DNA of 64,000 nucleotides from Microseira wollei NIES-4236 (lineage in GTDB: Bacteria; Cyanobacteriota; Cyanobacteriia; Cyanobacteriales; Aerosakkonemataceae). The translations under genes were made by a program, and so were the position numbers. A model generated the notes under the pieces. It had not been told where the DNA came from. It was given only the letters and a program-made list of their open reading frames with translations, and did not search any database. The stretch covers positions 1-64,000 of the forward strand of contig NZ_BLAY01000019.1 of NCBI RefSeq assembly GCF_020521235.1, written 5' to 3'. Shown in pieces: positions 41,857 to 51,071 of the stretch. Each line of letters opens with the position of its first letter. The stretch's first letter is position 1.

Positions 41857-42563
41857 ATGTCTCAGGCTGCAAATCAACCGCTTTGGATAACAGAGATACA
41901 GTTATTGCACAAAGCGCAGATGCAGAGTGGCGTGATTCTAGCCCTCCTGACTACAGTCGCACCAATAGCTTCCTAAAATCTGGGAGCAAATACAATCACT
42001 TAGAAGGTTCTCTAGAAGCGATTGTGCAAAATCTGGTTCGCACCTTCGAGATGGAAGCATCTTTCAAAACCAATCCCCAGCAGTGGGTGTCTGTTGTAGC
42101 AGAAAAATTTCGCATGAGTACAAATGGCGGCCCAGCCTACACAGTACAGGATATAGTCAATGTAGGAACTTACAATTTGTTTCTCACTGAAACAGAGCAT
42201 TACAACCCAAAAGAAGAAGATTTTGAATCTTCTTACAGTCTTTTTGTCAATGCATTGCCTCAAGGATTTGTTTGGGAAGTGATTGAAGTTTTTTCTGGGC
42301 CTCCTAACGTTACCTTCAAGTGGCGGCATTGGGGAAATTTTACCGGAAAATATAAAGAGTATGAACCTACAGGAGAAACCATAGAAATTGTGGGTATGAG
42401 CGTTGCCCGCGTCAGTGAAGATTTGAAGATTGAATCAGTCGAACACTTCTTTGATACTAATGCTTTCTTGGAAAAACTTACGGCAGGTAAAAAACTCGCT
42501 ACAGGGGAAAAGTTAGAAACAGGCTGTCCCTTCCACTCTCCAAATTCTGCAAGTCTATCATAA
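41857..42563 (+). pseudogene. SnoaL-like/ester-cyclase-fold protein with a 5' frameshift
   Basis: A strong ribosome site (GAGGAG, 41841-41846) precedes ATG 41857 (MSQAANQPLW), but this frame stops after about 38 codons. From about 41883 the frame one base off is open to 42563 and encodes about 226 residues (DNRDTVIAQSADAEWRDSSP, AIVQNLVRTFEMEASFKTNP, QGFVWEVIEVFSGPPNVTFK, HWGNFTGKYKEYEPTGETIE) of the SnoaL-like alpha+beta barrel type. A one-base change around 41879-41885 would join them. Either a real mutation, a sequencing error, or a TTG start at 41883 without ribosome site. Confidence 0.6.
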
Positions 42564-42598
42564 CACTAAAGACGCGCCAGGAAATTTAGGTAACGGGT

Positions 42599-42750
42599 AA
42601 TTAACGCAAGTTGCTAGTTATCAAACCGATCCCCCCAACCCCCAATGCCAAGGGGGGCCCAAGAGAAGCTCAAGGGAGATTCCCCCCCTTATTAAGGGGG
42701 GCTGGGGGGATCTAAAACCAATATTCTATAACTAGCAACTTGCGTTAATT
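42599..42750. repeat. 152-bp mini-element with perfect 23-bp inverted ends
   Basis: AATTAACGCAAGTTGCTAGT-TAT (42599-42621) is exactly mirrored at 42728-42750. Inside, ATCCCCCCAACCCCC and GGGGGGCTGGGGGGAT form a second inverted pair. Copies with the same ends lie at 59661-59821 and, with a decayed right end, at 58598-58730. Confidence 0.92.
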
Positions 42751-42882
42751 AGCGATTGGTAACGAAGTTAGTTCGATTAGCCATTAGCAATTACCCATTA
42801 CCAATTAGCTATTACCTATTTTCGTTATCTTTCCATTAGTTTCAATTGGAGATACTCCTAATAAACTCTTCGGGGGTGGAAA

Positions 42883-43215
42883 TTGAACGGGGATCTTCTT
42901 AATGAACAAGCAGCACAAGCACTCCTTCGTTCCTATGGCATTCAAGGCACAGATGCAGAAATTTTCAATCTGATTCGCATCTGCGATTATCGCCCACAGG
43001 TGCTGGAGCGCGTTGCAGTTATCCTCAGAAACCTTGCAGATAGCCAGGTTAGTCGCCTCAATCAGCCTGATGTTTTAGAAAGAGTTATTCACGAACTTGT
43101 ACGATCGGACTATCCATCGCTGGCGTTAGGTTTTTATCGAGGGGGTTACCCCGATAAAAGCGGTTACGTAGAATATGGTTCCAAAAAACAATGGTTGGGA
43201 TTAAAGAATTGCTAG
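42883..43215 (+). pseudogene. Gene fragment of unknown family, 110 codons
   Basis: From TTG 42883 the frame reads NGDLLNEQAAQALLRSYGIQ, GTDAEIFNLIRICDYRPQVL, ERVAVILRNLADSQVSRLNQ. The pattern L-L-x-x-x-G-I-Q-G-T-D-x-E-I resembles parts of helical NB-ARC-type proteins, but I am not sure. It runs on into radical-SAM DNA in the wrong frame, so it looks like one end of a deletion joint. Confidence 0.4.
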
Positions 43216-43685
43216 CGGCTGGAATTCGGGTCAACATTGAAGTTGTTCTCAGTCGTCGCAACGCCCCTGAATGTTTAGAATTTGTGCAACTGGCAGAAAA
43301 TTTGGGCGTACAAGAAATAAATTTTTCAGCTTTGGCTCCCCAAGGACGAGCTGAACAATTGCTCAGGGAGGATTTGCTCGATTACGATCTGTGGCGAGAA
43401 CTTACTACCACACTGTATAAAGCCAGCGTAACAGCTAATGTTTCTGTCAGCCCCAGTTGCGCTTTCACGGGTTCTTGTTGGTCTTGTGTCGAGCCAAACA
43501 TTACTTGTGACGGATGGGTAACGCCTTGCTATTTATCCAAGCAAAAGTTGTTTCACATCCTGGATACACCTGCTGAAGAAGTTAAAAAACGCCTACAACA
43601 AAATCGTCCGTCTACGCTCAATATTTGTGGGCGAGAGCGTTGGATTGGGCCGCACAAAAGTTTGGTCATGGGGCATGGGTCGTGA
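43158..43685 (+). pseudogene. C-terminal fragment of a radical SAM/SPASM protein
   Basis: The open frame after the TAA at 43155 reads VGIKELLAAGIRVNIEVVLS, RRNAPECLEFVQLAENLGVQ, EINFSALAPQGRAEQLL, then cysteines in SPSCAFTGSCWSCVEPNITC and DGWVTPCYLS, an arrangement of SPASM iron-sulphur domains. The CxxxCxxC of the radical SAM core is missing. The last residues (SLVMGHGS) come from CATGGGT-type repeats, so the 3' end too may be altered. Confidence 0.7.
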
Positions 43686-43785
43686 GCGATCGCTTAAGCT
43701 CAGGACTTACGCAAAGAAACTCTACCCAGAAACAAAGGTGATAGTATCGTCGTGGGTAAGTTATGAAGCTCTTCCCCATTACCCA

Positions 43786-45447
43786 TTACCTATTACCAAT
43801 TTTAGTTATTTTCCCATTGGTTTCAATTTTGAGGGGAGTATTGGGAAAATCCAATTTAGTCAGATTGCGAATTAGCTGCACGCTACCATAGCCGCGATCT
43901 GGATAAGGAATGCCTCGACGATCGAGTTGCACTGGGATAATTCTGCCAGATTCAAAATTACCTTGGGCATCGAGTTTGACTTCTAAAACCAGAGATTCTC
44001 CCAGATTTCCCACAGTAGATAAGGTTCTGTATCCGATGAAATTGCCCAAAGAATAGGCAATCAATTTTCCTTTATATAATTCCATCGCTCTCGGAACGTG
44101 GGGGCCGTGTCCTAACACCAAATCTGCACCGCTGTCAATCATCGTGCGGGCAAACAGAACTTTATTTCCTCGGTTCTCCCCATAGAACATTTCCGCCAGG
44201 TTTCTCACCCGCGTCGCATCAGATCCCTCAGCCCCCGCGTGAACCGATATTACAACAATTTCGGCATTTTTCTTAGCTTGTGCAACCAGGGCTTTCCCGG
44301 CGGGCAAGTTATTGATAGAATTGTGGAAATTGAGATAGCTAAACCCGATAAAAGCTACCCGCACACCTTTGACATTCGTGTAAAGAATTTGATTTTTCTT
44401 GCCAACTGCTTTGACGCCTGCTTTTTCTATATTTCGCATCGTGTCTTCAAAACCAGTAGGCGAAAAATCAAAAGAATGATTGTTAGCAACGCTTAGAACA
44501 TCAAATCCAACTTCTTTAAACAGGGTGGCATAACTAGGAGGATTGCGAAATGCAAATACCATCGCCCGACTGGTATCTTTGGCAGGTCGGGGATAGTTGG
44601 TCATCGTACTTTCAAAATTGCCAAATAAGATATCAGCGCCTTGCAGCGAGGATTTGATATTTTGAAACAGTTGTCTTTTATTTCCGGGTAGGCGATTGTT
44701 GGGATAATTAGTTCCGGGAACGATATCGCCAACGGCTTTAATAGTGATAGATGTCGCCGCCACTGGGGAAGCTGGTGCTAAATTTTGAGCCGGTTTATTT
44801 GTCGGTGAAGGTTTGGGTGTGGATTGATTGGTTGCTGGTACGGAATTATCCTGAGTATTCGTTGCGACATTGATTCGAGAGCTAATCGCAGCGCCTAAAG
44901 TTGCCACTGCCACCCAGATCGTACCGCCCATTACGAGTAAGGGTATTCTTTTTTTCGGTTTTGTTTTAAGCTTTTTAGGGCGACTCTTGGGCTGCGGAAC
45001 GGTTGCAGGAAGGGGAGGTCGAGTGGGAGTGGGTGCAGTGCGAGGACGTCTTTTTAACTCAAACGCCTCAGTCCAAGCAGGCTTTCTTTTGTCAATGCGT
45101 TTACCGTAAACTCGGACAGAGTCAAATCCACCCGGTTTCAAACGCTTCATCCCATCGGCGACGAAGCGGACGCAGGTGGAGCGCTCCGGTACTCGTTCCC
45201 CTTCCAGTACAATATGCAGGCAGCTACCCTTGCTCTTGGCGATCGCTTTCATGCCGCTGTTCCACAATACCTCGTTAATTAAGGCGGCGATCGCACTGGC
45301 ATCTCCCCGTTTTGCTTTTTCTAGCACGGTTTCCTGAGTCAAGACTTGCTGTACCACAATCCGTGTCCTCACACCAACAAACAAACTCCCCATATAATAC
45401 GGCTGAAAATAGCTGAGATCAGCAGCAAAATTTTGGCAATCATTCAA
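43786..45447 (-). CDS. CapA-family (poly-gamma-glutamate/capsule) protein with extra N-terminal domain
   Basis: 553 residues. Residues 25-130 ([20 protein letters not shown] and later [20 protein letters not shown]) form a cyanobacterial N-terminal domain often fused to other modules. Then a Pro-rich linker, a membrane helix ([20 protein letters not shown]), and the CapA metallophosphoesterase-like domain ([88 protein letters not shown]). The last residues IGNR-stop come from heptamer sequence. It is divergent from rfbB with a 23-base gap, suggesting a link to surface polysaccharide. Confidence 0.85.
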   Translation of the reverse strand: MNDCQNFAADLSYFQPYYMGSLFVGVRTRIVVQQVLTQETVLEKAKRGDASAIAALINEVLWNSGMKAIAKSKGSCLHIVLEGERVPERSTCVRFVADGMKRLKPGGFDSVRVYGKRIDKRKPAWTEAFELKRRPRTAPTPTRPPLPATVPQPKSRPKKLKTKPKKRIPLLVMGGTIWVAVATLGAAISSRINVATNTQDNSVPATNQSTPKPSPTNKPAQNLAPASPVAATSITIKAVGDIVPGTNYPNNRLPGNKRQLFQNIKSSLQGADILFGNFESTMTNYPRPAKDTSRAMVFAFRNPPSYATLFKEVGFDVLSVANNHSFDFSPTGFEDTMRNIEKAGVKAVGKKNQILYTNVKGVRVAFIGFSYLNFHNSINNLPAGKALVAQAKKNAEIVVISVHAGAEGSDATRVRNLAEMFYGENRGNKVLFARTMIDSGADLVLGHGPHVPRAMELYKGKLIAYSLGNFIGYRTLSTVGNLGESLVLEVKLDAQGNFESGRIIPVQLDRRGIPYPDRGYGSVQLIRNLTKLDFPNTPLKIETNGKITKIGNR

Positions 45448-45470
45448 GAGTGGTAAGGAAGGTTATACAA

Positions 45471-46556
45471 ATGCCTGATTCAACGTCAACAAGGATACCT
45501 CGTCGGTTGTTAGTGACTGGGGGTGCGGGTTTTATCGGTTCTAATTACGTACTTTACTGGTGCGCGCGCTACCCAGATGACCGCGTAGTAGTCCTCGACG
45601 CGCTTACCTATGCTGGAAATCGGCGCAATCTGGAATCTTTGGAAGGGAAAGAGAATTTCCGGTTTGTCCAGGGGGATATATGCGATCGCGCCTTGATCGA
45701 TAGTCTGCTAGAAGAAGAAGATGTGGATGCGATCGCCCACTTCGCCGCCGAATCCCACGTAGACCGTTCTATTTTAGGCCCAGGAGCCTTCGTTCAAACC
45801 AACGTCGTCGGTACTTTCACCCTCCTAGAAGCGTTCCGCCAACGCTGGGGTGCCAAAGGAAAACCCGATACCTACCGCTTCCACCACGTCTCTACAGACG
45901 AAGTATACGGCAGTCTGGGCCCTACCGACCCCGCTTTTAGCGAAACCACCCCTTATTCTCCCAACAGCCCTTATTCGGCGTCTAAAGCTGGTAGCGACCA
46001 CTTAGTTAGAGCCTACCACCACACCTACGGCTTACCCACACTGCTGACAAATTGCTCGAACAATTACGGACCTTATCAGTTTCCCGAAAAACTGATTCCC
46101 CTGATGTGCATCAACGCCTTAATTGGCAAGCAATTACCCGTTTACGGCGACGGACAAAACGTGCGCGATTGGCTGTTTGTCATCGATCATTGCACCGCTT
46201 TGGATGTAGTTTTGCATCGCGGTAAACCGGGAGAAACTTATAACATCGGCGGCAATAACGAAGTCAAAAATATTGACTTAGTGCAAACTTTGTGCAAGCT
46301 TTTGGATGAATTAGCACCCGATTTGCCAGTGCGTCCTTGCAGTAAATTGATTACCTTTGTCAAAGATAGACCAGGACACGATCGCCGCTATGCAATTAAT
46401 AGCACCAAATTGCAAACAGAATTAGGTTGGAGTCCTTCTGTTACCGTCGAACAGGGTTTGCGACAAACCGTTCAATGGTATTTGAGTAACCGGAATTGGT
46501 GGGAACCGTTGCTATCAGAAGAGTATCAGGCATATTATCGGAAGGTTTATGCGTAA
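45471..46556 (+). CDS. rfbB: dTDP-glucose 4,6-dehydratase
   Basis: RfbB converts dTDP-glucose to dTDP-4-keto-6-deoxyglucose on the way to dTDP-rhamnose. The NAD-binding motif [38 protein letters not shown], the catalytic YSASKAG and [15 protein letters not shown] are all present, as is [14 protein letters not shown]. Start ATG 45471 ([20 protein letters not shown]); seven upstream codons are unlikely. 361 aa, normal length. rfbA/C/D are not in the window. Confidence 0.95.
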   Translation: MPDSTSTRIPRRLLVTGGAGFIGSNYVLYWCARYPDDRVVVLDALTYAGNRRNLESLEGKENFRFVQGDICDRALIDSLLEEEDVDAIAHFAAESHVDRSILGPGAFVQTNVVGTFTLLEAFRQRWGAKGKPDTYRFHHVSTDEVYGSLGPTDPAFSETTPYSPNSPYSASKAGSDHLVRAYHHTYGLPTLLTNCSNNYGPYQFPEKLIPLMCINALIGKQLPVYGDGQNVRDWLFVIDHCTALDVVLHRGKPGETYNIGGNNEVKNIDLVQTLCKLLDELAPDLPVRPCSKLITFVKDRPGHDRRYAINSTKLQTELGWSPSVTVEQGLRQTVQWYLSNRNWWEPLLSEEYQAYYRKVYA

Positions 46557-46598
46557 AGTATAGATTTTGCCAATTTTTAGATCTGGCGCGAGTTCCAT

Positions 46599-46722
46599 CA
46601 CCCGCCAGGGATTCAAATCCCTGGCTAATAGCTTAAGTCCACTCAAGTGGACTAATATTTTTATTCAGTCCTCCCAAAGAGGATTTTGGCTATTAGCTAG
46701 GGAATTAATTCCTTGGAGGGTG
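46599..46722. repeat. 124-bp foldback element with nested hairpins
   Basis: CACCCGCCAGGGATT...CTAATAGC at the left and GCTATTAGCTAGGGAATT...GGAGGGTG at the right are imperfect inverted repeats of about 35 bp. Within the arms, CCAGGGATT/AATCCCTGG and GGGAATTAATTCC are small palindromes. In the centre GTCCACT/AGTGGAC and TCCTC/GAGGA form further hairpins, so the RNA could fold as a cloverleaf. Confidence 0.8.
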
Positions 46723-46783
46723 AGTGGGTAGTTGAGTAGGGTAATTTAACAGAGTTATAGATCGTGCAGGTAGAACTTAAGCG

Positions 46784-47629
46784 ATGAGTAAGCTGATAGC
46801 CTTTGGTTGGTATGGGGGAAAATTTAGCCATCTAGATTGGCTATTGCCTCTTTTACCGCAAACTAAACATTACTGCGAACCCTTTGGCGGTTCGGCAGCA
46901 GTTTTGCTCAACCGAGAACCATCACCAGTTGAGACATATAACGATATTGATGGAGAAGTTGTCAACTTTTTTCGCGTTTTGCGGCATCAGAAAAATGCTT
47001 TAATTGAAGCGATTGGACTGACACCATTTTCTCGCGAAAAATTTGAGCTTGCTATCTCTCCAAACAATCAAGAATTATCAGATTTGGAGAGAGCAAGACG
47101 TTTTTTTATTAGGGCGAGACAAGTCAGAACTGGATTAGCCCAAACAGCAAGTACTGGGAGATGGGCGCATTGTTTACTCACCAGTCGTGCCGGGATGGCG
47201 GGTGCAGTTTCTAGATGGTTGGGAAGTGTAGAAGGTTTGGCGGAAATTGCCCAAAGATTGTTAAGAGTTCAGATAGAACATGCTCCAGCAATTGAGGTGA
47301 TAAAACGCTATGATAGCGAGGAAACTCTATTTTATTTAGATCCGCCTTATCCTCACGATTCTCGCGGTGACAGCAAAGCTTATGCTTATGAAATGACCGA
47401 TAACGAACATCGAGAATTGGCTAAAGTTCTGCATAGCGTTAAAGGCAAAGTTGCTTTATCTAGCTACCACGGCGACTTGATGAATAAACTATACAGCGAT
47501 TGGATTTGTATTGAAGCCTCAGTTAAAAATTGTCATTCTGTAAAAGCCCCACGTCAAGAAGTTCTTTGGGTTAATTACGATCTAGAAAAAGAGAAACAAT
47601 GTCCTCCCCATCAGATGTCCTTGCTATAG
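46784..47629 (+). CDS. D12-class N6-adenine DNA methyltransferase of a type II R-M system
   Basis: 281 residues. Motif I is seen in YCEPFGGSAAVLLNREPS, preceded by LIAFGWYGGKFSHLDWLLPL (the N-terminal KxGGK-like block of Dam/DpnM enzymes), ETYNDIDGEVVNFFRVLR follows, and motif IV is LFYLDPPYPHDSRG. Such enzymes methylate adenine N6. The gene overlaps the next one by 31 bases, and the next two ORFs look like its cognate nuclease. Recognition sequence cannot be given. Confidence 0.9.
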   Translation: MSKLIAFGWYGGKFSHLDWLLPLLPQTKHYCEPFGGSAAVLLNREPSPVETYNDIDGEVVNFFRVLRHQKNALIEAIGLTPFSREKFELAISPNNQELSDLERARRFFIRARQVRTGLAQTASTGRWAHCLLTSRAGMAGAVSRWLGSVEGLAEIAQRLLRVQIEHAPAIEVIKRYDSEETLFYLDPPYPHDSRGDSKAYAYEMTDNEHRELAKVLHSVKGKVALSSYHGDLMNKLYSDWICIEASVKNCHSVKAPRQEVLWVNYDLEKEKQCPPHQMSLL

Positions 47630-48099
47630 CCTTTGAAACAGCATCTACTCAACTCGCAGAACCAATTGTAAACGAGCCTGAAATTGTTAGTAGGCTAGAA
47701 TATGTTTGCCGAAATATCCAAAACCGTGCGGCTGTAAGGTTGCTGTTAGCTTGTTTGCTAGCAAAAGTACATAAACCGAGTGTAGACATTCGCAAACCGT
47801 ATACCCAAATTGGCGATACAGACTGCTATTCTGGACGCACTTATGATGAAGCTTACATAAATGCTTTCATCAACAAACACGAATTACCATGCAATCCAAC
47901 TACTGCCTTTCTTACCCCTGCACTTCGCAACCGGAATATTATCCTAACTCCAGATGTTAATTTGGTAGGAAAACCGCCGCAACTCTATCAACAAGTGTTG
48001 CAGCTACTAACAGATGTTCATAACAATAGAGTTTCAGCAGCGGACTTACTGGCTGAAACTGTCAGGTTTCTTCTGATTGTAAGAAACGAAAAACGCTAG
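47599..48099 (+). pseudogene. N-terminal part of a SacI-like type II restriction enzyme, ended by in-frame TAG
   Basis: 166 residues overlapping the methyltransferase. SVDIRKPYTQIGDTDCYSGR, TYDEAYINAFINKHELPCNP and TTAFLTPALRNRN resemble the N-terminal half of nucleases placed in the SacI family. The TAG at 48097-48099 is in frame with the following ORF (48103 onward), so the two halves are a single frame with one nonsense codon, unless they are made as two subunits. Confidence 0.65.
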
Positions 48100-48102
48100 C
48101 GG

Positions 48103-48735
48103 ATGCAAACTTTACTAGCTGGATTGCAGTCCAGAGAAGATGCAATACCGCTATCAGCAGAAGCGATTGTCAGTTTAATTGAACAACACATGAAGTGCCG
48201 TGGTTCCAGTCGTCTACCCGTTCTTGTTGTTGCAGCGGCTTATCAGTCTGCATCTGAACGTCTAGGAGAACAAATATTGCCTCTTCAGTCTCACAATGCA
48301 GCCGATAAACAAACAGGATCGTTAGGAGATTTAGAGATTACGCTGATAGGTGAAGATAATGCGATCGCTAGCTATGAGATGAAAACAAGGAAAGTGACTC
48401 AAGATGATGTTGATCCTGCTATCCAAAAAATCAATGAAAGAACACAACAGACGGATTATAAAATAGACAACTACATCTTTATTACTACAGACATCATCGA
48501 TGAACCCGTTAAGGAATATGCTGCCAGTATTTATGAAATAACGGGTGGGGTTGAAGTTGTAATTTTAGATTGCCTTAGTTTTTTGCGACATTTTCTGCAC
48601 TTATTCCATCGGTTGCGGATGCAGTTTCTAGAAGCATATCAAACCCTTGTACTCGCAGAACCAGAAAGTGCAGTCAGTCAACCGTTAAAAGAAGCTTTCT
48701 TAGCTCTGCGTCAAGCTGCTGAGAGTGTAGAATAA
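48103..48735 (+). pseudogene. C-terminal (catalytic) part of the SacI-like restriction enzyme
   Basis: 210 residues in the same frame as the preceding part, beginning at ATG 48103, one codon after the TAG. GSLGDLEITLIGEDNAIASYEMKTRKVT contains a D-E-x-n-E-x-K pattern (D in SLGDLEIT, E and K in SYEMKTRKV) that fits a PD-(D/E)xK nuclease core. If re-initiated at this ATG, a separate catalytic subunit could be made; TAG-codon readthrough is another option. No ribosome site is evident before 48103. Confidence 0.6.
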
Positions 48736-48799
48736 TTAAGGAAAACTTAGTGTTTTAGCTATTAACTTTGCTAAGAGTGAAGTTGCTGTATGCCATTGC

Positions 48800-49381
48800 C
48801 TACCAAATTTTTCGTAAATCCAAGACAAATCCCGGCAAAACTGGCTCGCCGCTAATCGTTTCTGGATTATCTAAACGTTCAACTTCGCACTGGGGACGAT
48901 AAATATAAACTCGTCGCCGCTTACAATCAATTAACCAACCGAGAACAGCACCGTTGTCGATATATTCTTGCATTTTGTCTTGCAAAACTTGCAAACTATC
49001 GGTGCGAGAACGCAATTCCACCACAAAGTCAGGACAAATAGGAGCAAATCTTTCCTGCTGTTCTTCTGTTAAAGCATTCCATCTTTCTAATTTTACCCAG
49101 GAAGCATCCGGGGAACGCTCTGCACCATTGGGAAGTTTGAAACCAGTAGAAGAGTCAAAACCAATGCCAGTTCCATCAATATCGACCCAATTTGCTAACT
49201 GTTGAATTAACTTAAAATTGCTTCCCCCAGTTCTACCTCCAGTTGGCAACATAATAGATAATTCTCCTTTGGCATTGCGTTCTATGCGTAGATCGCGGTT
49301 TAGTTGACAAAAGTCAAAAAATTGGTCATCTGTTAGTTGAATTGCTGGATGCAACTGCAATACCAAAGGAAGATTTTCCAT
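48800..49381 (-). CDS. Uma2-family putative endonuclease (DUF820)
   Basis: 193 residues from ATG 49381 (MENLPLVLQLHPAIQLTDDQ). The family core is clear: FDSSTGFKLPNGAERSPDAS with the first Asp, CPDFVVELRSRTDSLQVLQD with the acidic/catalytic ELRS, and NGAVLGWLIDCKRRRVYIYR with the last Lys. Uma2 proteins adopt the PD-(D/E)xK fold, are present in dozens of copies in cyanobacteria, and their targets are unknown. Beside the R-M genes by chance or not cannot be said. Confidence 0.88.
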   Translation of the reverse strand: MENLPLVLQLHPAIQLTDDQFFDFCQLNRDLRIERNAKGELSIMLPTGGRTGGSNFKLIQQLANWVDIDGTGIGFDSSTGFKLPNGAERSPDASWVKLERWNALTEEQQERFAPICPDFVVELRSRTDSLQVLQDKMQEYIDNGAVLGWLIDCKRRRVYIYRPQCEVERLDNPETISGEPVLPGFVLDLRKIW

Positions 49382-49397
49382 CATCTACCAATCCCAA

Positions 49398-49937
49398 TTA
49401 AATCTGTCCCGTCCACACCAAGGGCAAAGTTTGCCACAGGAAGATCGCAACGGGTGCGATCGCAAGTATCCCCTGAATCACCTGCCCCACAATTGTACCG
49501 ACGACAATTCCTACACCGGCTTTAAACGCTTGCTCGGTTCTAGCTGCTAATTCTAACTCCCGCCTATACAGAAATTCTCCGATAAATGCTCCCAGTAAAG
49601 GCCCCATCAGGACACCCAAAATTGGCCCACCAAAGGGTAGCGCTGGTAGCAAACCTAACGTTCCCACAACTAAACCTACCATTGAACCCGTTAAACCCCA
49701 ATTGCTCGCACCGGCTTGCTTTACCCCCCAGTAGGTAGCGAGCAAGTCAATTCCGATACTGAGGATAAAGACTGCGCTCGCTGCAATTAGGGATATTTGC
49801 ACCGGACTAAAACCGTGAATCGCACCCCAAACCACGACAGAAATTAAAATCAAGCTGGAACCAGGAATGCCGGGAACAACCGCACCGACGACACCCACCA
49901 ACATCAAAACAACCAGCAGCCAGTAGAGAATCACCAT
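49398..49937 (-). CDS. DUF456 membrane protein
   Basis: 179 residues, five hydrophobic stretches rich in Gly/Val/Ile: MVILYWLLVVLMLVGVVGAV, PGIPGSSLILISVVVWGAIH, SLIAASAVFILSIGIDLLAT, GSMVGLVVGTLGLLPALPFG and AGVGIVVGTIVGQVIQGILA. The first two contain the VVPGIPG motif of the family. Function not known. It lies upstream of the Uma2 gene on the same strand, 16 bases apart. Confidence 0.85.
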   Translation of the reverse strand: MVILYWLLVVLMLVGVVGAVVPGIPGSSLILISVVVWGAIHGFSPVQISLIAASAVFILSIGIDLLATYWGVKQAGASNWGLTGSMVGLVVGTLGLLPALPFGGPILGVLMGPLLGAFIGEFLYRRELELAARTEQAFKAGVGIVVGTIVGQVIQGILAIAPVAIFLWQTLPLVWTGQI

Positions 49938-50009
49938 AAATTTTCATGCCTTGTTTAATCAAAGTAAGTAGGTGAGTATAAATAAACTGAACACAAAGCG
50001 GGCGGGACG

Positions 50010-50182
50010 CCCACCCCACAAGAGAGCTGAAATTCTTGTGGGGTGGGCAGAATGCCCGCTTGGCGCGCCCACCCCACAAGAGAGCTGAAATTCTTGTGGG
50101 GTGGGCAGAATGCCCGCTTGGCGCGCCCACCCCACAAGAGAGCTGAAATTCTTGTGGGGTGGGCAGAATGCCCGCTTGGCGC
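50010..50182. repeat. Three tandem copies of a 58-bp hairpin repeat
   Basis: Units begin at 50010, 50068 and 50126 and are almost identical. Each contains CCCACCCCACAAG and CTTGTGGGGTGGG as inverted arms around AGAGCTGAAATT, and then CAGAATGCCCGCTTGGCGCG. No different spacers separate the units, so it is not CRISPR. Confidence 0.93.
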
Positions 50183-50288
50183 TTACATAAATATTTTCAC
50201 TTTATTTACCTGCACCTACTTAATACAAAAAAAAGTTTTGGCATGGTTCACCTAAACGGATGAATGTCTAGGGAGAGACGAACAACTT

Positions 50289-50400
50289 CAGGACTTACGC
50301 CAAGAAACCGGGTTTCTTGGTTCGTCGTGGGTTTGGACAAAAAATCCGGTATTTGATAAATATGTATATACGAAGAAACCGGCTTTCTCTATCTTGTGGT
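50289..50400. repeat. CAGGACTTACGC-family element, right end lost
   Basis: CAGGACTTACGC (50289-50300) is followed by CAAGAAACCGGGTTTCTTGG, TTCGTCGTGGGTTTGG and a second AGAAACCGGCTTTCT near 50375. A matching right end is not visible. Confidence 0.6.
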
Positions 50401-50408
50401 AGAGACGG

Positions 50409-51071
50409 TTAATTTTCTACACCCGTTCCCGTTTCCCCTGCTTGAAGCGTCACATCTAATTTGTCAGCAATTCCCGCTACCCAGTTTTCATCTTGCTGGG
50501 TATAGCTGCGGGGAGCATTCGCGCCTAAAATCAACACGCCTTTACTGCCTATTGGTTGGCAGATGACACCCTGGGTATTTTCCGGTAAATAATCAAATTC
50601 AATTTTGCCCGGATACAGGTTCAGAGCCACTAAATAGACTGGCTTTTGCTTTTCCAGAACTCGCTGAAGAATTGCTCCTGGCTTTACTTCGGAATTTGCG
50701 CCTAAAATGCCGCGTCGCAACAAGACTTTGCCTTGATACCAAACGACGATGCTGCGCGTTACGGTATTCGTGAGTAACAGACGAGACGCCCATGCTAATT
50801 CTGCTTTTACCGTTTCTGGTAAATCAGACGCGAGTTCAAACCCCTCTTCGCCGATGAGTTGAACCGCGTCAGGCGATCGCGCCTGCACCTGTTGCCACAG
50901 CAACCCGGTTAAAATCAACAGCGCCGACAAAATGACTCCCAGCGCATCCGAACGCGCCTGAGAGTCGGTTATTTGCGGCGTCAAAAAGCGGTTCAGCATC
51001 AGCAGGGAACCTGCCAACACACCAACAACTATTGGTAACCGCCGCAACACTCGATTTGGGTCATTGGTCAT
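50409..51071 (-). CDS. Cofactor assembly of complex C subunit B (CCB2/CCB4-like)
   Basis: 220 residues with two N-terminal helices (LPIVVGVLAGSLLMLNRFL and LGVILSALLILTGLLWQQVQ), then GFELASDLPETVKAELAWAS and VYLVALNLYPGKIEFDYLPE, and the C-terminal WVAGIADKLDVTL. This pattern fits the CCB proteins that attach haem ci to cytochrome b6 of the b6f complex. The start codon at 51071 lies in an ATGACCA/ATGACCC heptamer array, so several ATG codons exist just upstream in other registers. It would complement Ccs1/CcdA elsewhere in the window. Confidence 0.78.
   Translation of the reverse strand: MTNDPNRVLRRLPIVVGVLAGSLLMLNRFLTPQITDSQARSDALGVILSALLILTGLLWQQVQARSPDAVQLIGEEGFELASDLPETVKAELAWASRLLLTNTVTRSIVVWYQGKVLLRRGILGANSEVKPGAILQRVLEKQKPVYLVALNLYPGKIEFDYLPENTQGVICQPIGSKGVLILGANAPRSYTQQDENWVAGIADKLDVTLQAGETGTGVEN

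Noticed and set aside
46605-46624. GGATTCAAATCC as a tRNA T-arm
   Set aside because: No acceptor stem or anticodon arm can be drawn around it; it is part of a foldback repeat.
50010-50182. 58-bp tandem array as a CRISPR
   Set aside because: There are no variable spacers between repeats, each unit is a simple hairpin, and no cas genes are near.
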